Part shown: in pieces, positions 49,437 to 64,000 of the stretch
How positions within the stretch are numbered: position 1 is the first letter of the stretch
Layout: each line of letters starts with the position of its first letter
Assembly (NCBI RefSeq): GCF_018417635.1
Contig: NZ_CP071007.1
Coordinates: forward strand, 1,116,501-1,180,500
Length of the DNA stretch: 64,000 nucleotides
DNA from: Pseudomonas sp. SORT22
GTDB taxonomy: Bacteria > Pseudomonadota > Gammaproteobacteria > Pseudomonadales > Pseudomonadaceae
Direction: 5' to 3'
The notes under the pieces: generated by a model
What the model saw: only the letters and a program-made list of their open reading frames with translations
What the model was told of the DNA's origin: nothing
Database searches by the model: none
Program-made: the position numbers and the translations under genes

Positions 49437-50376
49437 CTATAGATAGCGGCTTTAACCACATCACCGTACTGCTTGACGAAGCCGTCGAGGCTCTCGCCGT
49501 ACGCGCCGATGGCTGCTATCTGGATGGCACCTTCGGGCGCGGCGGGCATAGCCGGTTAGTCCTCAGCAAGCTCGGGCCGCAGGGCCGGCTGCTGGGTTTT
49601 GACAAGGACCCACAAGCGATTGCCACCGGGCAAGCGCTGGCGGCCGAAGACGGCCGCTTTGTCATTGTGCAGCGCAGTTTTGCCGAGCTGGGCGCCGAAG
49701 TTGCCGAGCGCGGCCTGGCCGGCAAGGTCAGCGGCATCCTGCTCGACCTGGGCGTCTCGTCGCCACAGCTGGACGATCCTGAGCGCGGCTTCAGCTTCCT
49801 CAACGACGGCCCGCTGGACATGCGCATGGACCCGACTCGCGGCGTCAGCGCTGCCGAGTTCATCGCCACTGCGCCGGAAGAAGAAATCGCCCGGGTGTTC
49901 AAGGAATACGGCGAAGAGCGCTTTGCCAAGCGCATGGCCCGTGCCGTGGTGCTGCGCCGTGAAGAAACTCCGTTTACCCGCACCGCTGACCTTGCCGAAG
50001 TGCTCAAGGTTGCCAACCCGGCCTGGGAAAAGGGCAAGAACCCGGCAACCCGTGCCTTCCAGGGCCTGCGCATCCACGTCAACAACGAACTCGGTGACCT
50101 TGAGGCCGGCCTTGAGGCTGCGCTCGAAGCGCTGGAAGTCGGCGGGCGCCTGGTGGTGATCAGCTTCCATTCGCTGGAAGACCGCATCGTCAAACTGTTC
50201 ATGCGCAAGCTGGTCAAGGGTGAGGCCGACAACCTGCCGCGCAACCTGCCGGTCCAGCACAAGCACTTCGAGCCGAAGATCAAGGTCCACGGCAAGGCCC
50301 AGTTCGCTTCCGAAGCCGAGCTCAAGGCCAACCCACGTTCGCGTAGCGCGGTCATGCGCGTCGCCGAGAAACTGCG

Positions 50377-50380
<4 letters not shown>
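49433..50380 (+). CDS. rsmH: RsmH, 16S rRNA C1402 N4-methyltransferase
   Basis: SAM-dependent methyltransferase (MraW), 315 aa, methylating N4 of the same cytidine that RsmI modifies on the ribose. Motifs: [36 protein letters not shown] and [21 protein letters not shown]. GTG start overlaps the mraZ stop (GTGA) and its own stop overlaps ftsL the same way. Confidence 0.98.
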
Positions 50381-52402
<2,022 letters not shown>

Positions 52403-52403
<1 letters not shown>

Positions 52404-53866
52404 TGACAATGCCATTGAGCAAGCTTTTTACCCAGGCCAGCCGCGATCCGTCGATCCGCGAACTGACCCTGGACAGCCGCAACGTGCGCCCGGGCGACCT
52501 GTTCCTGGCGGTGCCGGGTACGCGCATGGATGGCCGTGAACACATTGCCGACGCGCTCAAGCGCGGTGCGGCGGCGGTCGCCTATGAAGCCGAAGGCGCT
52601 ACCGTGCTGCCGATCGCCGAGGTGCCGTTGATCCCGGTCAAGGGCCTGGCCGCGCAACTGTCGGACATCGCCGGGCGTTTCTACGGCGAGCCGAGCCGCC
52701 TGCTCGACCTGGTCGGCGTCACCGGCACCAACGGCAAGACCAGCGTCACCCAGCTGGTAGCTCAGGCGCTGGACCAGCTCGGCCAGCACTGTGGCCTGAT
52801 CGGCACCCTCGGGACCGGTTTCTATGGCGCCCTGCAAAGCGGTCGTCTGACCACGCCGGACCCGATCGCCGTGCAGGCAACCCTGAGTGACCTGAAAAAG
52901 GCCGGGGCCAAGGCCGTGGCCATGGAAGTCTCTTCCCATGCCCTGGACCAGGGCCGGGTCGCGGCTCTGGCATTCGATATTGCGGTGATGACCAACCTGT
53001 CCCGTGATCACCTCGACTACCACGGCAGCATGCAGGCTTACGAAGACGCCAAGGCGCGCCTGTTCGCCTGGCCGAACCTGCGTTGCCGGGTGGTCAACCT
53101 CGATGACGATTTTGGCCGGCGCCTGGCAGCCGGGCAGGGCGAGTCGCGCCTGATCAGCTACAGCCTCCAGGATCCGGCCGCGTCGCTGTACTGCCGCGAA
53201 GCGCATTTCGATGATGATGGCGTGCGCGCCGTGATCGTCACCGCCCAGGGTGAGCACGCGCTGCGCAGCCGCCTGCTCGGGCGCTTCAACCTGAGCAACA
53301 TGCTCGCGGCGGTCGGCACCTTGCTGGCGCTGGATTACCCGCTGGACGAAATTCTCAAGGTCACCCCGGCGCTGGAAGGCCCGGTCGGGCGCATGCAGCG
53401 CCTGGGCGGCGGCAGCAAGCCGCTGGTGGTGGTCGATTACGCGCATACCCCCGATGCCCTGGAGCAGGTGCTGCAAGCGTTGCGCCCGCACGCCAAGGGC
53501 CAGTTGCTGTGCCTGTTCGGTTGCGGCGGCGATCGCGATCGCGGCAAGCGGCCGCTGATGGCCGAAGTTGCCGAGCGCCTGGCTGACCGCGTGCTGGTTA
53601 CCGACGACAACCCGCGCACTGAAGACCCGCAGCAGATCTTCGCCGACATCCGCCCGGGTTTTGCCCAGGCCGATGCGGTCGAATTCGTTGCCGGCCGCGG
53701 TGACGCCATCGCTCAGCTGATTGCCAGCGCCGGCGTTGACGATGTCATCGTCCTGGCCGGCAAGGGGCATGAGGACTATCAGGAAATCAACGGCGAGCGC
53801 CACGACTTCTCCGACCTGGTTGAAGCCGAGAAGGCCCTGGCCGTGTGGGAGGCTGCCCATGCTTAA
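52403..53866 (+). CDS. murE: MurE, UDP-MurNAc-tripeptide synthetase (meso-DAP adding)
   Basis: Adds meso-diaminopimelate to UDP-MurNAc-L-Ala-D-Glu. It is 487 aa with the ATP-binding TGTNGKTSV, the carbamylated-lysine region, and DNPR (in VTDDNPRTEDP), which marks the DAP-specific enzyme rather than the lysine type. ATG at 52403 shares one base with the ftsI stop and follows GGAGG; an ATG three codons later is the alternative. Confidence 0.97.
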
Positions 53867-55229
53867 GCCATTGTCCCTCAGCCAGCTGGCGGCGCCGCTC
53901 AACGGCCGCCTGCACGGTCAGGATGCAACCTTCAATGGCGTCAGCATCGACAGCCGTGCCATCACCGCCGGGCAGCTTTTCGTTGCCCTGGCCGGGCCGC
54001 GTTTTGACGGCCATGATTACTTGAACGACGTTGCTGGCAAAGGCGCGGTCGCCGCCCTGGTGCAGCGCGAAGTGCCGGGCAGCAGCCTGGCGCAGTTGGT
54101 GGTTGCCGATACCCGCCTGGCCCTGGGCCAGCTCGGCGCGTTGAACCGCGCCGCTTTCGACAAGCCGGTCGCCGCCATTACCGGCTCCAGCGGCAAGACC
54201 ACGGTCAAGGAGATGCTTGCCAGCATCCTGCGCACCCGTGGCCCGGTGCTGGCCACCCGTGGCAACCTCAACAACGATTTTGGCGCACCGCTGACCCTGC
54301 TCGAACTGGCTCCGGAACACACCGCGGCGGTGATCGAGCTGGGCGCCTCGCGCATCGGCGAAATTGCCTACACCGTCGGCCTGACCAAGCCACAGGTCGC
54401 GTTGATCAACAATGCCGGAACTGCTCATGTCGGCGAGTTCGGCGGGCCAGAGAAGATTGTCGAAGCCAAGGGCGAGATCCTCGAAGGTCTGGGTCAGGAT
54501 GGCGTGGCCGTATTGAACCTTGATGACAAGGCCTTCGCCATCTGGAAAAAGCGCGCCGGCAATCGCCCGCTGCTGACCTTCGCCCTGAACAACGCCGACG
54601 CCGATTTCCACGCTGCCAACATCGCCCACGACCCGCGCGGTTGCCCGTCGTTCGACCTGCACAGCCCGCTGGGCGTGGCGCGGGTCCAGCTCAACCTGCT
54701 GGGCACCCACAACGTGGCCAACGCACTGGCGGCCGCGGCTGCCGCGCATGCCTTTGGTCTGACCCTGGACGGTATCGTCCAGGGCCTCAATGCCGTGCAA
54801 CCGGTCAAGGGCCGCACTGTGGTGCAGATGACGGCCAACGGTGTGCGGGTGATTGATGACACTTACAACGCAAACCCCACCTCGATGTGCGCTGCCGTTG
54901 ATATACTCGCCGGCTTTTCCGGCCGCACCGTCCTGGTGCTCGGGGATATCGGCGAATTGGGCCAGTGGGCTGAGGAAGGGCATCGGCAGGTAGGCGAGTA
55001 CGCCAAAGACAAGGTTTCGGCACTCTATGCGGTGGGCACCAACATGGCCCACGCGGTAGCTGCGTTCGGCACCAATGCCCGACATTTCGCTAATCAAGCT
55101 GACCTGATCGACGCCGTTCGCGCCGCCGAACAGGCCACCAACACCACTATTTTGATCAAGGGTTCGCGCAGCGCTGCGATGGAGAACGTCGTGGCGGCTT
55201 TGTGCGGTTCCAGCGGGGAGAAACATTAA
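53859..55229 (+). CDS. murF: MurF, UDP-MurNAc-pentapeptide synthetase
   Basis: Ligates D-Ala-D-Ala to the UDP-MurNAc-tripeptide. It is 456 aa. ATP site [13 protein letters not shown], then [15 protein letters not shown], and the C-terminal domain with [11 protein letters not shown] and GDIGELG. The ATG at 53859 overlaps the murE stop by eight bases, and the protein begins [14 protein letters not shown], as expected; the longer frame into murE is not used. Confidence 0.97.
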   Translation: MLKPLSLSQLAAPLNGRLHGQDATFNGVSIDSRAITAGQLFVALAGPRFDGHDYLNDVAGKGAVAALVQREVPGSSLAQLVVADTRLALGQLGALNRAAFDKPVAAITGSSGKTTVKEMLASILRTRGPVLATRGNLNNDFGAPLTLLELAPEHTAAVIELGASRIGEIAYTVGLTKPQVALINNAGTAHVGEFGGPEKIVEAKGEILEGLGQDGVAVLNLDDKAFAIWKKRAGNRPLLTFALNNADADFHAANIAHDPRGCPSFDLHSPLGVARVQLNLLGTHNVANALAAAAAAHAFGLTLDGIVQGLNAVQPVKGRTVVQMTANGVRVIDDTYNANPTSMCAAVDILAGFSGRTVLVLGDIGELGQWAEEGHRQVGEYAKDKVSALYAVGTNMAHAVAAFGTNARHFANQADLIDAVRAAEQATNTTILIKGSRSAAMENVVAALCGSSGEKH

Positions 55230-56311
55230 TGCTGCTGCTGCTGGCTGAGTATCTGCAACAGTTCTACAAAGGCTTCGCGGTCTTTCAGTACCTGTCCCTG
55301 CGCGGGATTCTGGGTGTACTGACCGCGTTGTCGCTGGCCCTGTGGCTGGGCCCATGGATGATTCGTACCCTGCAGATTCGCCAGATCGGTCAAGCCGTTC
55401 GTAACGACGGCCCGCAATCGCACCTGTCCAAATCCGGCACCCCGACCATGGGTGGCGCACTGATCCTGTCGGCCATCGGCATCAGCACCCTGCTGTGGGC
55501 CGACCTGACCAACCGTTATGTCTGGGTGGTGCTGATCGTCACCCTGCTGTTCGGCGCTATCGGCTGGGTCGATGACTACCGCAAGGTGATCGAGAAGAAC
55601 TCGCGCGGCCTGCCGAGTCGCTGGAAGTATTTCTGGCAGTCGGTGTTCGGCCTGGGCGCGGCGATCTTCCTTTACATGACCGCGCCGACCAGCGTCGAAA
55701 CCACCCTGATCGTGCCGATGCTCAAGGATGTCACCATCCCGTTGGGTATCGGTTTCGTCGTCCTGACCTACTTCGTCATCGTTGGCTCCAGCAACGCGGT
55801 GAACCTCACCGACGGCCTCGATGGCCTGGCGATCATGCCAACAGTCATGGTCGGCGGCGCCCTGGGCATCTTCTGCTACCTGTCGGGTAACGTGAAATTC
55901 GCTGAATACCTGCTGATCCCTTATGTACCGGGCGCAGGCGAACTGATCGTGTTCTGTGGCGCGCTGATCGGTGCCGGCCTGGGCTTTTTGTGGTTCAACA
56001 CCTATCCGGCCCAGGTGTTCATGGGCGACGTCGGTGCCCTGGCACTGGGCGCCGCACTGGGCACGATCGCGGTGATCGTGCGCCAGGAAATCGTCCTGTT
56101 CATCATGGGCGGTGTGTTCGTCATGGAGACCCTGTCGGTGGTGATTCAGGTGGCCTCCTTCAAGTTGACCGGCAAGCGCGTGTTCCGCATGGCGCCGATC
56201 CACCACCACTTTGAACTCAAGGGTTGGCCCGAGCCTCGGGTGATCGTCCGCTTCTGGATCATCACCGTGATTCTGGTGCTGATCGGCCTTGCCACCCTGA
56301 AACTGAGGTAG
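55229..56311 (+). CDS. mraY: MraY, phospho-MurNAc-pentapeptide translocase
   Basis: Integral membrane enzyme, 360 aa and about ten helices, that transfers phospho-MurNAc-pentapeptide to undecaprenyl phosphate, giving lipid I. Signature residues: GTPTMGG, the DDYRKV aspartates, [13 protein letters not shown] and the histidine-rich [13 protein letters not shown] shares one base with the murF stop and follows GGGGAG. Confidence 0.98.
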   Translation: MLLLLAEYLQQFYKGFAVFQYLSLRGILGVLTALSLALWLGPWMIRTLQIRQIGQAVRNDGPQSHLSKSGTPTMGGALILSAIGISTLLWADLTNRYVWVVLIVTLLFGAIGWVDDYRKVIEKNSRGLPSRWKYFWQSVFGLGAAIFLYMTAPTSVETTLIVPMLKDVTIPLGIGFVVLTYFVIVGSSNAVNLTDGLDGLAIMPTVMVGGALGIFCYLSGNVKFAEYLLIPYVPGAGELIVFCGALIGAGLGFLWFNTYPAQVFMGDVGALALGAALGTIAVIVRQEIVLFIMGGVFVMETLSVVIQVASFKLTGKRVFRMAPIHHHFELKGWPEPRVIVRFWIITVILVLIGLATLKLR

Positions 56312-56317
56312 AAACGC

Positions 56318-57664
56318 GTGTCCTTGATCGCTTCTGACCACTTCCGCATCGTTGTCGGCCTCGGCAAGAGCGGCATGTCCCTGGTTCGCTTCCTGGCGAA
56401 CCGGGGCATTGCCTTTGCGGTTGCCGACACCCGTGACAACCCGCCGGAACTGGACACCCTGCGCCGTGATTTCCCGCAGGTGGAAGTGCGCTGTGGCGAG
56501 CTGGACGTCGAGTTTCTCTGCCGCGCCGACGAGCTGTATGTCAGCCCCGGCCTGGCCCTTGCCACCCCGGCCCTGCAACAGGCCGCTGCCCGCGGCGTGA
56601 AGCTGTCGGGCGATATCGAACTGTTCGCCCGCAACGCCAAGGCGCCGATCATTGCCATCAGCGGCTCCAACGCCAAAAGCACCGTCACCACCCTGGTTGG
56701 CGAAATGGCCGCCGCGGCAGGCAAACGTGTGGCGGTCGGCGGCAACCTCGGTACCCCGGCGCTGGATTTGCTCAGCGACGACGTCGAGCTGTACGTGATG
56801 GAGCTGTCGAGCTTTCAGTTGGAGACCACCGACCAGCTCAACGCCGAAGTGGCCACCGTGCTCAACGTCAGCGAAGACCACATGGACCGCTACAGCGGCC
56901 TGCCGGCCTATCATCTGGCCAAGCACCGGATCTTCCGTGGTGCGCGCCAGGTGGTGGTCAACCGCCAGGATGCCCTGAGCCGGCCTCTGTTGTCTGAAGG
57001 CCAACCGGTATGGACCTTTGGTCTGAACGCCCCCGACTTCAAAGCCTTCGGTCTGCGCGAAGAGAGCGGCGAGAAGTACCTGGCGTTCGAATTCCAGAAT
57101 CTGATGCCGGTGCGCGAGCTGAAGATTCGCGGCGCCCACAACCAGTCCAACGCCCTGGCGGCCCTGGCCCTGGGCCATGCGGTCGGTTTGCCGATGGACG
57201 CCATGCTCTCCAGCCTGCGCACCTTCGCAGGCCTTGCCCACCGTTGCCAGTGGATCCGCGAGCGTAACGGCGTGAACTGGTATGACGACTCCAAGGCGAC
57301 CAACGTCGGTGCCGCCCTGGCGGCGATCGAAGGCCTGGGCGCCGATATCGACGGCAAGCTGGTGCTGGTCGCCGGCGGCGATGGCAAAGGTGCCGACTTC
57401 AGCGCCCTGCGCGCACCGGTTGCAGCCAACTGCCGCGCCGTTGTGCTGCTTGGCCGCGATGCCGAGCGCCTGGCGCAAGCCCTGGGCGACGACGTGCCGC
57501 AGATCCGGGTGAACACCCTCGATGAAGCCGTGCAGCAATGCGCCGAACTGGCCCAGCCTGGCGATGCCGTGCTGTTGTCGCCGGCCTGCGCGAGCCTGGA
57601 CATGTTCAAAAACTTCGAAGAGCGTGGGCGCCTGTTCGCCCAGGCCGCAGGAGGGCTGGCATGA
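56318..57664 (+). CDS. murD: MurD, UDP-MurNAc-L-Ala:D-Glu ligase
   Basis: Cytoplasmic ligase of 448 aa adding D-glutamate. N-terminal Rossmann start IVVGLGKSGMSLVRFL, ATP loop SGSNAKSTVTTL (Ala replacing the more usual Gly before Lys, as in other Pseudomonas-like MurD), then MELSSFQLE, SEDHMDRY and DDSKATN. Start is GTG with GAGG ten bases upstream. It lies six bases after mraY and overlaps ftsW by four bases. Confidence 0.97.
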   Translation: MSLIASDHFRIVVGLGKSGMSLVRFLANRGIAFAVADTRDNPPELDTLRRDFPQVEVRCGELDVEFLCRADELYVSPGLALATPALQQAAARGVKLSGDIELFARNAKAPIIAISGSNAKSTVTTLVGEMAAAAGKRVAVGGNLGTPALDLLSDDVELYVMELSSFQLETTDQLNAEVATVLNVSEDHMDRYSGLPAYHLAKHRIFRGARQVVVNRQDALSRPLLSEGQPVWTFGLNAPDFKAFGLREESGEKYLAFEFQNLMPVRELKIRGAHNQSNALAALALGHAVGLPMDAMLSSLRTFAGLAHRCQWIRERNGVNWYDDSKATNVGAALAAIEGLGADIDGKLVLVAGGDGKGADFSALRAPVAANCRAVVLLGRDAERLAQALGDDVPQIRVNTLDEAVQQCAELAQPGDAVLLSPACASLDMFKNFEERGRLFAQAAGGLA

Positions 57665-58875
57665 TCTTCGGCATCATCAAGCCTTATCCATCGCCGCTGA
57701 TCAGCGGTCGCGGCATCGACCTCGATTTCGCCATGCTCGCCGGTTGCCTGGCGCTGCTCGGCCTCGGCCTGGTGATGATCACCTCGGCGTCCTCGGAAGT
57801 CGCCGCGGCGCAGTCGGGCAACCCGCTGTATCACATGTTTCGCCACCTGGTGTACGTGGCCATCGGCGTCTTTGCCTGCATCGTCACCATGATGGTGCCG
57901 ATCGCCACCTGGCAGAAGATGGGCTTCACCATGCTGGTCGGCGCCTTCGGCCTGCTGGTGCTGGTACTGGTGCCGGGCATCGGCCGCGAAGTGAACGGCT
58001 CGATGCGCTGGATCGGCTTCAGCTTCTTCAACGTCCAGCCCTCGGAAATCGCCAAGGTCTTCGTGGTCATTTACCTGGCCGGTTACCTGGTGCGTCGCCA
58101 GCAGGAAGTGCGCGAAAGCTGGATGGGCTTCTTCAAGCCGTTCATCGTGCTGTTGCCAATGGCCGGCCTGCTGCTGATGGAGCCGGACTTCGGTGCCACG
58201 GTGGTCATGATGGGCGCGGCGGCAGCGATGCTGTTCCTTGGTGGCGTCGGTCTGTTCCGTTTCAGCTTGATGGTGGTGCTGGCGGTGGCGGCGGTGTTCA
58301 TCCTGGTCCAGGCCCAGCCCTACCGGATGGCACGTTTGATTACCTTTACCGACCCCTGGTCGGATCAGTTCGGCTCCGGCTACCAGCTGACCCAGGCGCT
58401 GATCGCCTTCGGTCGCGGCGAGTGGCTGGGTGTCGGCCTGGGCAACAGCGTGCAGAAGCAGTTCTACCTGCCCGAAGCGCACACCGACTTCGTCTTCTCG
58501 GTGCTTGCCGAAGAACTGGGCGTGGTCGGCTCGCTGGTCACCGTGGCGCTGTTTGTGTTTGTCACTGTGCGCGCGCTGTACATCGGCCTGTGGGCTGAAA
58601 AAGCCAAGCAGTTCTTTGCCGCCTACATGGCTTTCGGCCTGGCCTTCCTGTGGATTGGTCAGTTCCTGATCAACATCGGCGTGAACGTCGGCCTGCTGCC
58701 GACCAAGGGCCTGACCCTGCCGTTCCTCAGTTACGGCGGTAGCTCGCTGGTGATCTGCTGCGCCTGCGTCGGCTTGCTGCTGCGGATCGAGTGGGAGAGC
58801 CGCACGCACCTGGGCAGTGAAGAACACGAATTCGATGAAAGCGATTTTGCCGAGGAGCCGAATCATGGCCGCTAA
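57661..58875 (+). CDS. ftsW: FtsW, septal peptidoglycan polymerase (SEDS)
   Basis: SEDS glycosyltransferase of 404 aa with ten hydrophobic segments that polymerises lipid II with FtsI. Conserved blocks: NGSMRWI, QPSEIAKVF, the catalytic aspartate region AHTDFVFSVLAEELG and LPFLSYGGSSL. ATG overlaps the murD stop; longer in-frame extensions come from within murD and are discarded. The C-terminal tail is acidic (EEHEFDESDFAEE). Confidence 0.98.
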   Translation: MIFGIIKPYPSPLISGRGIDLDFAMLAGCLALLGLGLVMITSASSEVAAAQSGNPLYHMFRHLVYVAIGVFACIVTMMVPIATWQKMGFTMLVGAFGLLVLVLVPGIGREVNGSMRWIGFSFFNVQPSEIAKVFVVIYLAGYLVRRQQEVRESWMGFFKPFIVLLPMAGLLLMEPDFGATVVMMGAAAAMLFLGGVGLFRFSLMVVLAVAAVFILVQAQPYRMARLITFTDPWSDQFGSGYQLTQALIAFGRGEWLGVGLGNSVQKQFYLPEAHTDFVFSVLAEELGVVGSLVTVALFVFVTVRALYIGLWAEKAKQFFAAYMAFGLAFLWIGQFLINIGVNVGLLPTKGLTLPFLSYGGSSLVICCACVGLLLRIEWESRTHLGSEEHEFDESDFAEEPNHGR

Positions 58876-59936
58876 CGGCAAGAACGTATTGATCATGGCC
58901 GGCGGCACCGGGGGCCACGTGTTCCCGGCGCTGGCCTGCGCCCGTGAGTTCCAGGCGCGCGGCTTCAGCGTGCACTGGCTGGGCACCCCTCGCGGTATCG
59001 AGAACGAGCTGGTGCCCCAGGCAGGCCTGCAATTGCACCTGATCCAGGTCACCGGCCTGCGCGGCAAGAGCAAGCTGTCGTTGCTCAAGGCGCCGTTCAC
59101 CCTGGTCAAGGCGGTGCTGCAGGCGCGGCGGATCATTCGTCAGCTCAAGCCGGTGTGCGTGGTCGGCTTCGGTGGCTACGTGACCGGCCCCGGTGGCGTA
59201 GCCGCCAAGCTCTGCGGCGTGCCGGTGGTGATTCACGAGCAGAACGCCCGCGCCGGTACCGCCAATCGGCTGCTGGTGCCCTTGGCTGGCCGAGTCTGCG
59301 AAGCTTTCCCCGACACCTTCGCGGCGTCGGACAAACTGCGCACCACCGGAAACCCGGTGCGCAGCGAACTGTTCATGGAAACCCTGCGCGAGCCCCTGGG
59401 CGCGCGCAGGCCTCGCTTGCTGGTACTCGGCGGAAGCCTGGGTGCCGAACCGCTGAACAAGCTGCTGCCCCAGGCCCTGGCCCAGGTGCCTCAGGAGATT
59501 CGTCCCGAGGTGTTCCACCAGGCTGGCAAGCAGCACGACCAGATTACCGCCGAGCGTTATCGCCAGGCGGGTGTCGAGGCTCAGGTAGAGCCGTTCATCA
59601 AGGACATGGCCCATGCCTATGGCTGGGCTGATCTGGTGGTCTGCCGCGCGGGTGCGCTGACTGTCAGCGAGCTGGCTGCGGCCGGCTTGCCCTCGATGCT
59701 GGTGCCCTTGCCCCATGCCATCGACGACCACCAGACCCACAACGCCCATTATCTGGCCCGTGAAGGCGCTGCCTTCCTGATGCCACAAGCGACAACTGGC
59801 GCAGCGCAACTCGCTGAACGCCTGAACGAGGTGCTGATGCAACCGGAAAAACTCACCACCATGGCCGCCACTGCCCGGCGCCTGGCCAAGCCCGCTGCCA
59901 CCCGCACCGTGGTCGATATCTGTCTGGAGGTGGCCC

Positions 59937-59944
<8 letters not shown>
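58865..59944 (+). CDS. murG: MurG, lipid II-forming GlcNAc transferase
   Basis: Peripheral membrane GT-B transferase of 359 aa that adds GlcNAc to lipid I. Glycine-rich loops: [13 protein letters not shown] at the start and [11 protein letters not shown]; the C-domain has [11 protein letters not shown] and the sugar-nucleotide site [22 protein letters not shown] at 58865 lies inside the end of ftsW (11-base overlap) and gives the normal short N-terminus. Confidence 0.98.
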
Positions 59945-62347
<2,403 letters not shown>

Positions 62348-62351
62348 GCCC

Positions 62352-63221
62352 ATGCAAGGCGCGATGTTACGTCATCAGCAACCCGCCCCCGGCCGTAACA
62401 AGCCGGTGCCGCGTGGTGCCAGCCGGATGGTGGCCAAGGAGCCACTGTCGGCGCGCCTTCCCAAGGCCAACTTCAGCGTGTTCAAGCGCCTGCTGTGGCC
62501 GGTGCTGCTGGTCGTCGCAGGTTTTGGCGCCTACGAAGGTGCCCAGCGCCTGATGCCGTACGCCGATCGGCCGATTACCAAGATCGCCGTACAGGGCGAC
62601 CTCAGCTACATCAGCCAGCAGGCGGTGCAGCAGCGGATCGCCCCCTACGTAGCGGCGAGCTTCTTCACCGTCGACCTGGCGAGCATGCGCGCGGAACTGG
62701 AGCAGATGCCCTGGATCGCCCACGCCGAAGTGCGCCGGGTGTGGCCGGATGAAGTGGTGATCCGCCTGGAAGAACAGTTGCCGGTCGCGCGCTGGGGTGA
62801 CGAAGCCTTGCTCAATAACCAGGGCCAGGCCTTTACCCCGCGTGAACTGGCCAACTACGAGCACCTGCCGCAGCTGTTCGGGCCGCAGCGGGCGCAGCAA
62901 AAAGTAATGCAGCAATATCAGGTCCTGAGCCAGATGTTGCGGCCGATGGGCTTTTCGATTGCCCGGCTGGAGTTGCGCGAGCGCGGCAGCTGGTTCCTGA
63001 CCACCGGTGCCGGTAGCGCCGGGCCAGGTATCGAACTGCTGCTGGGACGCGATCATCTGGTGGAAAAGATGCGCCGCTTCATTGCCATTTACGACAAGAC
63101 ACTCAAAGAACAGATCACGAACATCGCCCGCATCGATCTGCGTTATGCCAATGGCCTGGCTGTTGGCTGGCGGGAACCGAATGCACCGACGACGGCCCAA
63201 CCCGCCGTTGCGAAGAATTAG
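62352..63221 (+). CDS. ftsQ: FtsQ, divisome membrane protein
   Basis: Bitopic division protein of 289 aa: cytoplasmic basic N-terminus (about 1-45), one membrane helix (about 46-66, [17 protein letters not shown]), a POTRA domain ([18 protein letters not shown] ...) and the FtsQ beta domain. It recruits FtsL and FtsB. The N-terminal tail is slightly long because the first ATG is used; an internal ATG at codon 5 is possible. Confidence 0.96.
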   Translation: MQGAMLRHQQPAPGRNKPVPRGASRMVAKEPLSARLPKANFSVFKRLLWPVLLVVAGFGAYEGAQRLMPYADRPITKIAVQGDLSYISQQAVQQRIAPYVAASFFTVDLASMRAELEQMPWIAHAEVRRVWPDEVVIRLEEQLPVARWGDEALLNNQGQAFTPRELANYEHLPQLFGPQRAQQKVMQQYQVLSQMLRPMGFSIARLELRERGSWFLTTGAGSAGPGIELLLGRDHLVEKMRRFIAIYDKTLKEQITNIARIDLRYANGLAVGWREPNAPTTAQPAVAKN

Positions 63222-63236
63222 AGAGAGGCAGGACCC

Positions 63237-64000
63237 ATGGCAAATGCGCATAGCGGCAAAATGATCGTCGGGCTGGATATCGGCACCTCCAAGGTCGTGG
63301 CACTGGTGGGCGAAGTCGCCGCCGACGGCACCCTGGAAATCGTCGGTATCGGCACCCACCCATCGCGCGGGCTGAAGAAGGGCGTGGTGGTCAATATCGA
63401 GTCCACCGTGCAGTCGATCCAGCGTGCGGTCGAAGAGGCCCAGCTGATGGCTGGCTGCCGGATCCACTCGGCGTTCGTCGGTGTTGCCGGCAATCACATC
63501 CGCAGCCTGAACTCCCACGGCATCGTCGCCATCCGCGACCGTGAAGTCAGCGCCGCCGACCTTGAGCGCGTGCTCGACGCCGCCCAGGCCGTGGCCATTC
63601 CGGCCGACCAGCGGGTCCTGCACACCCTGCCGCAGGACTACGTGATCGACAACCAGGAAGGCGTGCGCGAGCCACTGGGGATGTCCGGCGTGCGTCTGGA
63701 AGCCAAGGTCCACGTGGTCACCTGCGCCGTCAATGCCGCGCAGAACATCGAAAAGTGCGTGCGTCGCTGCGGCCTGGAAATCGACGACATCATCCTCGAG
63801 CAACTGGCCTCGGCTTACTCGGTGCTGACCGATGACGAGAAAGAGCTCGGCGTGTGCCTGGTCGACATCGGTGGCGGCACCACCGACATCGCCATCTTCA
63901 CTGAAGGCGCAATCCGTCACACCGCGGTGATCCCGATTGCCGGCGACCAGGTGACCAACGACATCGCCATGGCCCTGCGTACCCCGACCCAATACGCCGA
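63237..64000 (+). CDS. ftsA: FtsA, actin-like divisome protein (3' end off the right edge)
   Basis: Actin-fold ATPase that tethers FtsZ to the membrane. About 254 of some 420 residues are present. Seen: phosphate 1 loop IVGLDIGTSKVVALVGE, the 1C subdomain (about 80-165), and phosphate 2 VDIGGGTTDIAIF. It starts 15 bp after ftsQ, with GAGGCAGGA upstream of the ATG. The membrane-targeting C-terminal helix lies beyond the window; ftsZ is expected next. Confidence 0.97.
   Translation, partial: MANAHSGKMIVGLDIGTSKVVALVGEVAADGTLEIVGIGTHPSRGLKKGVVVNIESTVQSIQRAVEEAQLMAGCRIHSAFVGVAGNHIRSLNSHGIVAIRDREVSAADLERVLDAAQAVAIPADQRVLHTLPQDYVIDNQEGVREPLGMSGVRLEAKVHVVTCAVNAAQNIEKCVRRCGLEIDDIILEQLASAYSVLTDDEKELGVCLVDIGGGTTDIAIFTEGAIRHTAVIPIAGDQVTNDIAMALRTPTQYA

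Noticed and set aside
55226..59136. Two very long minus-strand frames (over 700 codons) opposite mraY to murG
   Set aside because: His- and Gln-rich translations are the antisense of known dcw genes and match no family I know.

Overview
The window is a stretch of chromosome from a Pseudomonas of the P. putida group. The evidence is high GC content, many Pseudomonas REP palindromes (core GCGGGGCAAGCCCGC), and a gene order I recognise from P. putida-type genomes: alginate operon, yaaA, polysaccharide deacetylase, phoH, moaCDE, rhlB, aapJQMP, algW, cysD-cysNC, mdeRAB, trpS, zapE, rplM-rpsI, petABC, sspAB, lpoA cluster, rnpB, then the dcw cell-wall and division cluster. Species is inferred from this and was not tested by search.

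Region 1 (1-6600, mostly minus strand) is the head of the alginate operon, algD-alg8-alg44-algK, reading off the left edge, with a 750-bp upstream region holding a candidate AlgU-type promoter and AlgR-like boxes. yaaA follows. A REP pair lies inside the algK reading frame, between the start codon and the lipoprotein signal. Region 2 (6600-11240, plus) has a divergent NodB-type deacetylase, a PIN-PhoH ATPase, an unrecognised small protein, and moaC-moaD-moaE for molybdopterin synthesis. Region 3 (11243-15170) is a D-arginine catabolic cluster (solute-binding protein, dauR, dauA, dauB) bracketed by two near-identical REP pairs. Region 4 (15185-24100) has rhlB, an esterase, a four-gene amino-acid ABC transporter with a sigma-54 promoter, algW and a NIF3 protein. 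AlgW is the protease that starts the MucA cascade activating algD, so trigger and target of alginate control lie in one window.

Region 5 (24235-32200) is sulfur metabolism: cysD and a fused cysNC for sulfate activation, then mdeR-mdeA-mdeB for methionine breakdown to methanethiol and oxidation of 2-oxobutanoate. Between them, flanked by single REPs, I read the wreck of a colicin/S-pyocin type HNH nuclease toxin and its immunity protein. Region 6 (32199-38250) holds zapG, an alpha/beta hydrolase, trpS, zapE, a 120-bp inverted-repeat element, a GlxA-type regulator and an aldo/keto reductase. Region 7 (38500-43400) is rplM-rpsI, the cytochrome bc1 operon petABC and sspA-sspB.

Region 8 (43415-48240) is an envelope group on the minus strand (lpoA-yraN-gmhA-dolP and a YgdI-type lipoprotein) with divergent rsmI. 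Then comes RNase P RNA (rnpB) and the dcw cluster mraZ-rsmH-ftsL-ftsI-murE-murF-mraY-murD-ftsW-murG-murC-ddl-ftsQ-ftsA, which runs off the right edge. Almost every junction in dcw overlaps or nearly so, and the mraZ promoter carries three GTGG repeats at 10-bp period, the expected autoregulatory MraZ box. Most of the window is ordinary core genome. The unusual items are the REP in algK, the bacteriocin relic, the REP-bracketed dau cluster with a shared promoter motif, the deacetylase with an altered metal motif, and the repeat element between zapE and the GlxA regulator.
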